10,280 bases of DNA. Origin: Lentisphaeria bacterium. Lineage in GTDB: Bacteria > Verrucomicrobiota > Lentisphaeria > Victivallales > GWF2-50-93. The notes beneath the pieces are model-generated. The model searched no databases. It was not told where the DNA came from and saw only the letters and a program-made list of their open reading frames with translations. The DNA is taken from the NCBI GenBank assembly GCA_020056205.1, contig JAGVIF010000072.1:1-10280 (forward strand). Direction: 5' to 3'. Shown one piece after another: positions 5,705 through 10,280 of this stretch; the first letter of the stretch is position 1; each line of letters begins with the position of its first letter. A program made the position numbers and the translations under genes.

Positions 5705-7483
5705 TTAAGTCAAACTTGGCGGGTAATATAAGTTGCGGTCATTAATAATGCATTTATTTTTTCTGCCCCAATAAAATATTGCCGCAGAGACAGCGGCCAG
5801 CCCTGAAAGAGCCATAACGCCGATGACGACATCAAAAGGGACGCCGGCATAATAAATTTCGATAAATTGATTTTCTCCGGCTGGTATAGGAAAAGTGAAA
5901 GTTCCGTCGTCAAGAATTTTTATTTTGCCGCTGATGTCTTCGTAATTTGATTTTACGCACATGCCCGGGAAGTAAAATTGCAAGACTCTGGCGGAAGTTG
6001 GCTCGATAGAGGAAATGAGAAAAGACTTCCTGAAAATACTGGATTTGTTCATTTCTTTCACCTTTATCGCGTCCGCATTCGGAATATCCAAAATATCCCT
6101 TTCTCCTCTTGGAATATTTGGCGGATTGATGATGTATGACGGAAAAAACTCGTTGAAAGACGAATATGAGGCAAGAACAAATTTACGCGCCGTTCTGTGA
6201 TGGATGAGGACATCCCTTGACGGGTCTTCCGTTTCCCGCATGAAAAACATGTCTTTATATAAAAAAATCAAAAGAAAAAAAATGCCGCAATAGACCGGAA
6301 TTTTTATGGACGGACTTGTCTTCCCTGAAAACCATGATGTGAATGCGCCGACGCAAATTGCCTGCAAAAGAGCTATTACGCTCAATATGCGCCACGGAAA
6401 CTGAATTATTCCCAAAACAGGAAGGGTCTTCCATAAAAAAGACATGAATGACAGCATCGGCAGTATCGAGCAAATATACAATACAAAAAAGACACGCGAT
6501 TTTTTGTTTGCCGATAGAACAAGTCCGGCGCAGGCCATGAGAAAATGAGGGAAGCCGAGTTGAAACGACATGTCGTCCGCTTCAACGCCGGACGCCGATC
6601 CGCCGAAACCCCATGACAAGGAAAACAATTGGAAAGGGGAAAGAAGATGATGATGAGCCTCCATCTCTCCTGATACTGCGGCTTTATAGTTGACATAGTC
6701 TTTCATCAGCGCCGCAGACAACCAATACGGCGAGCTTATCAGAGCCCCTGCGAATAATCCGCATCCGCAGAGAAATATTGTCTTAAAAAAATGTTTTTTC
6801 CCCCCGTTAAAAGAAAATATTGCTGAAAAAATCAGAAGCGCAGGATAGAAAAACATAGCAGTGAACGGATGCATATAAACAAGAGCTCCGCTGGCGATTG
6901 AAAAAAACGCGAAATCAATGCGGAAATCCTTTCTGTTCCTCAGTTTTTCCTCAAGTTTATTGAGGAAGTAAAGCGGCCATGGAATAAGCGCCATTGATGC
7001 GAATTCCGCCAAATCGCCGCGCACATAGATGTTCACAAACATATACGGAGTAAGACAAAAAATCAGGGCGCCGGGAAGCGCCCCGGCGCCGCCATATATG
7101 CGCCTTAGGAGAAAATAAACCCCAACCCCGCCCGCAAACATAAAAAATATGATGGAGGCATAAAAAGAACGAATCACATCTCCAAAGATAAAAGAGAAAG
7201 CAAGGACGGAATAAAAAAAGCCCGGCTGGTAAAAAACAAAATCCGGATATCCATATCCCCCGTAATTGTCAGGCAGCCAGCGCGGATAAAAAAAACCCTC
7301 CATGAATGCGGAGCGAAACTGGTCAAAAAGGCAGAGATAACGAATTCCATCGTGCGAATAATACCAATTATCAGTCAGATATAAGGGCGAAAAAATAAGC
7401 AGAGAGAAAAAAAAGATAATAGCAATGTCCCGCACTGCTTTCAATGGCGCAAAATCAATGTGCGATTTATGGCAAATATTCAC
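5705..7483 (-). CDS. polytopic membrane protein, 6-pyruvoyl-tetrahydropterin-synthase-related/YfhO-like type
   Basis: The 592-residue product is an integral membrane protein. A first hydrophobic segment spans about 19-37. It is followed by a loop with SHDG (43-46) and FFYPRWLPDNYGGYGYP with a nearby FYQPGFFY, the pattern of the PTPS-related membrane domain and of lipid-linked sugar glycosyltransferase-like proteins. Further hydrophobic segments lie near 88-100, 108-126, 136-152, 164-175, 191-224, 234-258, 310-325, 331-350, 364-385 and 397-410. QFPWR at 361-365 is a motif I associate with this family. A soluble stretch (about 415-545) is followed by a final membrane segment (about 550-572) and a basic tail. 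The start is GTG, with AAGGA about 11 bases upstream; it overlaps the TGA of the preceding broken gene by four bases (GTGA). Function is unproven; cell-envelope glycosylation is a reasonable guess. The family name reflects database history, not pterin chemistry. Confidence 0.75.
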   Translation of the reverse strand: MNICHKSHIDFAPLKAVRDIAIIFFFSLLIFSPLYLTDNWYYSHDGIRYLCLFDQFRSAFMEGFFYPRWLPDNYGGYGYPDFVFYQPGFFYSVLAFSFIFGDVIRSFYASIIFFMFAGGVGVYFLLRRIYGGAGALPGALIFCLTPYMFVNIYVRGDLAEFASMALIPWPLYFLNKLEEKLRNRKDFRIDFAFFSIASGALVYMHPFTAMFFYPALLIFSAIFSFNGGKKHFFKTIFLCGCGLFAGALISSPYWLSAALMKDYVNYKAAVSGEMEAHHHLLSPFQLFSLSWGFGGSASGVEADDMSFQLGFPHFLMACAGLVLSANKKSRVFFVLYICSILPMLSFMSFLWKTLPVLGIIQFPWRILSVIALLQAICVGAFTSWFSGKTSPSIKIPVYCGIFFLLIFLYKDMFFMRETEDPSRDVLIHHRTARKFVLASYSSFNEFFPSYIINPPNIPRGERDILDIPNADAIKVKEMNKSSIFRKSFLISSIEPTSARVLQFYFPGMCVKSNYEDISGKIKILDDGTFTFPIPAGENQFIEIYYAGVPFDVVIGVMALSGLAAVSAAIFYWGRKNKCIINDRNLYYPPSLT

Positions 7484-7684
7484 TGATACCCGTCCTTCAT
7501 CGGCTTCGGTTTTGGCTTTTGCAACTGGCTCTCTTGAATCATTTGCAAATCCTGAAAAGCAAAGTCATCAAAGTTTGTATTTTCGCAAAGTCGGTCACTG
7601 CGAACTCAGTGAACGGGTAGTCAGAAGGAACCTGGATTTTTTCGTTTGCGTCTTTCCAAGGATATTCCGGATTCAACTTGTCAT
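7480..7684 (-). pseudogene. small gene broken by two apparent frame changes
   Basis: An ATG at 7684 sits 7 bases after a strong CCTCCTCC complement (GGAGGAGG, 7692-7699) and two bases after the stop of the upstream gene, yet its frame ends after three codons (ATG ACA AGT TGA). The next frame, read from AAG at 7679, gives a protein-like stretch KLNPEYPWKDANEKIQV then PSDYPFTEFAVTDFAKIQT, which stops at 7539. A third frame supplies a protein-like tail, DDFAFQDLQMIQESQLQK then PKPKPMKDGYQ, stopping at 7480 with TGA overlapping the GTG of the membrane-protein gene. Two single-base losses, near 7680 and near 7565, would join all three into one protein of about 67 residues. It may be a decaying gene or two assembly errors; a real programmed double shift is unlikely. 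No family is recognised. Confidence 0.5.
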
Positions 7685-7686
7685 GG

Positions 7687-8004
7687 TTACACCTCCTCCG
7701 CATCACTCCACGATCCCCAGCCGCGCGGCAACTTGAGTTTTCCAAACTCCTTCGTTTGGATGATCGCTATTCCCGCTGGAAAAGTGAGACCGTCTTGCGG
7801 TGAAGGTCCGAAGTAGAAAGGCTCAACGCGCCCACTCAGCGCAGGAACCGTTTCCTCCAATTCCACAAGGCGAATCTCCTTGTCATTTCTAAACCAGTAT
7901 ACCTTTTTGATAGCCGGTTCCGCCTGTTTGTTGGCGCGCGCGAGTTCTTTCGCCTGCTCCCCAATCGTCTTCGTACATTTTTGGGATCCTTTTCTCATTC
8001 CCAT
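7687..8004 (-). CDS. hypothetical protein, 105 residues
   Basis: I do not recognise this gene. The N-terminal third is basic and probably helical (KGSQKCTKTIGEQAKELAR, then NKQAEPAIKK). The rest looks like a compact beta-rich fold with KVYWFRNDKEIRLVELEE, PFYFGPSPQDGL, GIAIIQ and KLKLPRGWGSW, and an acidic end. No signal peptide or membrane segment is visible. Two starts are possible. The ATG at 8004 has GGA only three bases away, whereas the ATG two codons downstream (7998) has AAAGGA at about nine bases and may be the true start. The stop lies two bases before the ATG of the broken gene, so the two look like a former two-gene unit in which the GGAGGAGG site overlaps the end of this gene. 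The compact gene pair would fit an exchangeable small module, but toxin-antitoxin function is not supported by any motif I see. Confidence 0.7.
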   Translation of the reverse strand: MGMRKGSQKCTKTIGEQAKELARANKQAEPAIKKVYWFRNDKEIRLVELEETVPALSGRVEPFYFGPSPQDGLTFPAGIAIIQTKEFGKLKLPRGWGSWSDAEEV

Positions 8005-8067
8005 ATTTCCTTTATTTGCATTTTATTTTGTTGTTATTCTGACTACTTTGATAATTACCTCAAGCGA

Positions 8068-8099
8068 TTACGACTACGACAGCGAAATAACTATCGTAA
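8068..8099. other. weak inverted repeat between phosphoesterase and small gene
   Basis: TTACGA (8068-8073) and TCGTAA (8094-8099) form 6-base arms around a 20-base loop just downstream of the phosphoesterase stop. There is no T-run after the stem in the direction of transcription, so a factor-independent terminator is not supported. It could be chance. The 109-base gap 8005-8113 holds nothing else. Confidence 0.2.
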
Positions 8100-8113
8100 C
8101 ATAAATACGTGGG

Positions 8114-8902
8114 TTAGCTTCCTCTTTCAAGCCGTTCGGCAAGGCGTTCCGGAAGCCCGGCCGCCATTATTTTTTTCTGGGCGGAGCTAATGTCGTATGG
8201 CAATCTGTAGCGGGTTATTGTGGAGGCTTCGACATCATAAACAGCGAAAGAAGCCCGCGGATCTCTGTTTCGCGGTTGTCCGACGCTTCCAATATTAACC
8301 AGATACTTCCAGCCCTTTTCCACTTTTATGACCGGATCCGTATCCTTTCCGTGTCCGGGGTTTCCTTTCCATTCCTGTATTTCCTCAACTGGAATAACCC
8401 CTCCGGCAAAGGCTTTTTTCGTGAAGGCTATCGGGACGTGAGAATGACCGCAGAAGCATAATGGCGTGAACTGATAGTTGAAATTGTCCCTCGCCTGATG
8501 AACATCGAATATATATCCCCAGCTTTCCGGAGAATCAAGAGTGGCGTGAACTATAGTTATTCCTGCCCCCCTGACAATAAGTTTGTAGGGGAGCTTGGAG
8601 AGAAAATCCAGCTTTTCTTGGCTCAGTTGAGCTTTTGTCCAAAGCACAGCGGCCCTTGCATGCTGATTAAAACCCAACATTTCATCATCGTTGTTTGAGG
8701 CGTACTCGTCGTGATTGCCTTTCACAAAGCCGACAACATCCAGGGCATTGACCCTGTCCATACACTCCGCAGGGCTCGCGTTGTACCCAACCACATCGCC
8801 AAGACATATATACTTTTCGACCTTAAGTTCAGCGCATTTGTCAAGAACGACCGTAAGAGCCTCTATATTGGCATGTATATCACTCAAAATGGCATACTTC
8901 AT
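8114..8902 (-). CDS. metallophosphoesterase (calcineurin-like, YfcE-related)
   Basis: This 262-residue cytoplasmic protein carries the full set of two-metal phosphoesterase motifs: SDIHANIEAL (7-16), GDVVGYNASP (35-44), GNHDEY (62-67), IVHATLDSP (117-125) and GHSHVP (152-157). The late segment NIGSVGQPRNRDPRASF (203-219) is typical of the small bacterial branch related to YfcE and MJ0936. That branch hydrolyses phosphodiesters or, in some members, phosphomonoesters; the physiological substrate cannot be read here. The ATG has only a weak GGA about eight bases upstream. It starts 22 bases after the apt stop, so apt and this gene probably share a transcript, and a role in nucleotide metabolism is a possible but untested link. 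Confidence 0.92.
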   Translation of the reverse strand: MKYAILSDIHANIEALTVVLDKCAELKVEKYICLGDVVGYNASPAECMDRVNALDVVGFVKGNHDEYASNNDDEMLGFNQHARAAVLWTKAQLSQEKLDFLSKLPYKLIVRGAGITIVHATLDSPESWGYIFDVHQARDNFNYQFTPLCFCGHSHVPIAFTKKAFAGGVIPVEEIQEWKGNPGHGKDTDPVIKVEKGWKYLVNIGSVGQPRNRDPRASFAVYDVEASTITRYRLPYDISSAQKKIMAAGLPERLAERLERGS

Positions 8903-8924
8903 TTTTTTTCCGCTTTTCGGTTTA

Positions 8925-9446
8925 CTATTTTACTACAACTATAGAATTGACAGGATGTGGCGAAACATGAGCCCTGCCATTGAGAAATGCAAGCTCGACA
9001 AGAAATTCAATTCCAATAATTCTTCCGCCGAGTTTTTCAATAAGCCTTATTGAGGCGCCGGCCGTTCCGCCGGTCGCCAAAAGATCGTCTATAAGCACAA
9101 CTTTGTCTCCATGATTTATAGCATCAGAGTGTATCTCGACAGTCGCCGAACCATATTCCAAATTATAACTCGCCTCTATTGTCTTGTAAGGGAGTTTACC
9201 CTTTTTCCTGACGGGAATTATTCCGCATCCAAGTTTGTAGGCAAGGGCGGAGCCAAAAATAAAACCCCTCGATTCGACGGCAACAATATAATCCGGTTTT
9301 TTCGGATACCTCGAAGCCATTATCTCTATCACCTCAGAAAAAATTTCCGAAGATTTTAGAACAGGAGTTATGTCCTTAAAAATAATGCCGGGTTTTGGAA
9401 AATCCTTTATATCTCTTATGCTCGCGGCTATTCCCTCCACACTCAT
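8925..9446 (-). CDS. apt: adenine phosphoribosyltransferase
   Basis: Apt converts adenine and PRPP to AMP and pyrophosphate in purine salvage. At 173 residues it has the normal length. The N-terminal IRDIKDFPKPGIIFKDITPVL (10-30) is the family signature, VAVESRGFIFGSALA (55-69) is the next conserved block, and VVLIDDLLATGGTAGA (116-131) is the PRPP-binding loop with its DD...ATGGT residues. VRKKGKLPYKT (79-89) is the flexible catalytic loop. GGAGG lies about 9 bases before the ATG. Repeat element B ends 22 bases upstream of the start codon, so the leader of this gene either begins inside the element or passes through it from rnpB. No obvious promoter could be assigned. Confidence 0.97.
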   Translation of the reverse strand: MSVEGIAASIRDIKDFPKPGIIFKDITPVLKSSEIFSEVIEIMASRYPKKPDYIVAVESRGFIFGSALAYKLGCGIIPVRKKGKLPYKTIEASYNLEYGSATVEIHSDAINHGDKVVLIDDLLATGGTAGASIRLIEKLGGRIIGIEFLVELAFLNGRAHVSPHPVNSIVVVK

Positions 9447-9468
9447 CCTTCTCCCTCCGATTAATTAA

Positions 9469-9709
9469 TTTACCTACATTTTGCGTTTGAGCAGTGCGGC
9501 GTAGGTGCGCGGTCAAGAGAGACGCCGGTGTAGTAACTACTCCAAGTCTCTCCTTGACAAGCAGATATGCCGCAATGCTCAAACCCTTGCGGGTTCAATC
9601 AGCCGAATTCTTATTTGAATAATTTAATGAACTGCATGCAGTTCATACACCGTTTATTATCAAGAACTTAGTTTAAGTTCGACTGATTGAACCGCAAAAC
9701 TTAGGCTAA
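9469..9709 (+). mobile_element. MITE-like element, copy B (241 bp), two stem-loops
   Basis: Copy B is in inverted orientation relative to copy A. Terminal inverted repeats 9469-9485 and 9693-9709 match at 13 of 17 positions and share the core CCTA..TTTTGCG with copy A. Two long foldback arms follow each other. In stem-loop 1, GTTTGAGCA plus TGCGGC (9485-9500) pair with GCCGCA plus TGCTCAAAC (9569-9584), with an inner stem GTCAAGAGAGAC (9512-9523) against 9546-9558 (one bulged base). In stem-loop 2, GGTTCAATCAG (9592-9602) pairs with 9683-9693, with a perfect 20-base palindrome at 9627-9646 inside. It encodes no protein. It fills nearly the whole gap between the 3' end of rnpB and the apt leader. 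Unlike copy A, no TTAA pair flanks it (TTTA left, CTAA right). Confidence 0.65.
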
Positions 9710-9712
9710 AAA

Positions 9713-10082
9713 TGTCAACAGCTATAAGCCGGATCCTGTGTTCCGCCGAGGCGGAATGACAGCCATTTGTCTATGCGACCAGAACCCGGAACTCAAACGC
9801 CGCGGGCAGCGGCATCGTTCCCTATTTGGTCTTGCTCCGGAAGGGGCTTGCCGTGCGACGGCTCTCGCGATACCGTCCGGCGGGCTCTTACCCCGCCTTT
9901 TCACCCTTACCGAATGGACGCGCAAGCGCGCCATGCGGCGGTATCTTTTCTGTGGCGCTTTCCTTTCCGCGGAATATTGTCCGCGGCATCCCGAACCGCT
10001 TTCACTGTCGGGACTTCCTGCCCTTTGGAGTCCGGACTTTCCTCCCCGAACTTTCGCGCGGGGCGGCTGTCCGCTGTTGACA
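9713..10082 (-). ncRNA. rnpB: RNase P RNA, bacterial A-type, lacking P18
   Basis: This is the catalytic RNA of RNase P, which matures tRNA 5' ends. On the minus strand the molecule starts TGTCAACAGC and ends GCTGTTGACA, a perfect 10-base P1 helix that fixes both ends at about 370 nt. Conserved regions appear in order: GGAGGAAAGTCCGGACTCC (10027-10045), GGTAAGGGTGAAAAG (9897-9911), AGACAAATGGCTGTC (9758-9772) and the 3' CCGGCTTATAG (9721-9731). P2 is GACAGCC with GGCTGTC, P13 is GGCGGG with CCCGCC, and P14 is GACGGT with GCCGTC. P15 is formed by GACCA and TGGTC, followed within a few bases by ATAGACAAAT, leaving no room for the P18 hairpin. A P19 hairpin (TTCCGCC-TC-GGCGGAA) is present. No clear promoter was identified upstream. 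Confidence 0.97.
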
Positions 10083-10280
10083 AAAAATCACCTAAAAAAT
10101 CAAATATTCTAAAGCTAATATCAAAAAATACCAGTCTCTTTTAAAATTTTTGCTTCAACTTTTCATTCATTTCCCTTAATTTATACTCTATAAGGCTTAA
10201 AATTGCGCATAGATTGCGAAGATTTTGAGAATTGGTTCGTATTCTGAGAGCCCGACGATACCGAGGTATCGAAGGCGGCA
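10083..10280. other. intergenic region upstream of rnpB with terminal hairpin
   Basis: An A/T-rich stretch of about 115 bases precedes rnpB and should contain its promoter, but I cannot choose -35 and -10 boxes with confidence. Further out, 10256-10271 is a perfect hairpin, CGATACC-GA-GGTATCG, set in a G/C-richer context ending at the window edge. No gene is visible. Confidence 0.4.

Noticed and set aside
7539..7745. 68-codon frame treated as an intact gene from its first ATG
   Set aside because: That ATG lies inside the 105-residue gene without a ribosome site. The plausible protein part begins only after 7682, and a different frame takes over for the tail, so it was annotated as a broken gene.
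9589..9602. tRNA T-arm-like GGTTCAATC in repeat element B
   Set aside because: No acceptor, D or anticodon arm can be built around it, and the same bases pair with 9683-9693 in the element's own stem.
9469..9709. Integron attC site
   Set aside because: The foldback is long and inverted, but the paired core sites and cassette arrangement of attC are not seen and no integrase is present.
9738..10144. Several overlapping open frames of 80-125 codons on the plus strand, and one on the minus strand
   Set aside because: They lie across the RNase P RNA gene, are rich in Arg, Pro and Ser, and have no ribosome sites or family features. They are by-products of a G/C-rich structured RNA.

Overview
All recognisable genes in this window lie on the minus strand, so transcription runs from right to left. 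The set is a bacterial RNase P RNA, adenine phosphoribosyltransferase, a calcineurin-like phosphoesterase, a large polytopic membrane protein, a uroporphyrinogen-decarboxylase-family protein, and a cluster made of both ETF subunits, an acyl-CoA dehydrogenase and the RNA polymerase omega subunit. This points to a bacterial chromosome, not a plasmid or phage. The ETF sequences resemble those of anaerobes, and the gaps are packed with short hairpins and simple repeats. Both would suit an uncultivated anaerobic lineage, but the phylum cannot be fixed from this window. The RNase P RNA is an A-type RNA that appears to lack helix P18, a useful phylogenetic clue.

Layout from right to left (direction of transcription): 10083-10280 holds no gene and ends in a small perfect hairpin. 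rnpB occupies about 9713-10082. Its 3' end is followed within a few bases by a 241-bp structured repeat (copy B, 9469-9709), then apt (8925-9446) and a metallophosphoesterase (8114-8902) as a likely pair. Next come a 105-codon gene of unknown function (7687-8004) and a small broken gene (7480-7684) with a strong ribosome binding site but two apparent frame changes. The 592-residue membrane protein (5705-7483) follows, its GTG start overlapping the end of the broken gene. The URO-D-family protein is at 4644-5663. A repeat-bearing gap (4406-4643) precedes the cluster etfB-etfA-acd-rpoZ (503 to about 4393), whose intergenic gaps are 5-15 bases.

The first 502 bases carry no gene but several repeat types: two REP-like hairpins with a GGA loop, a third imperfect hairpin, a 173-bp element (copy A, 151-323) that is an inverted, rearranged relative of copy B, and short tandem repeats.

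Functionally, the ETF pair would exchange electrons with the acyl-CoA dehydrogenase encoded next to it in acyl-CoA oxidation or reduction. Signature segments of the ETF resemble the two-FAD (bifurcating) group, which is an inference. No defence system, CRISPR array or biosynthetic cluster is seen. The most unusual content is the repeat pair A/B, the RNase P architecture and the damaged small gene.
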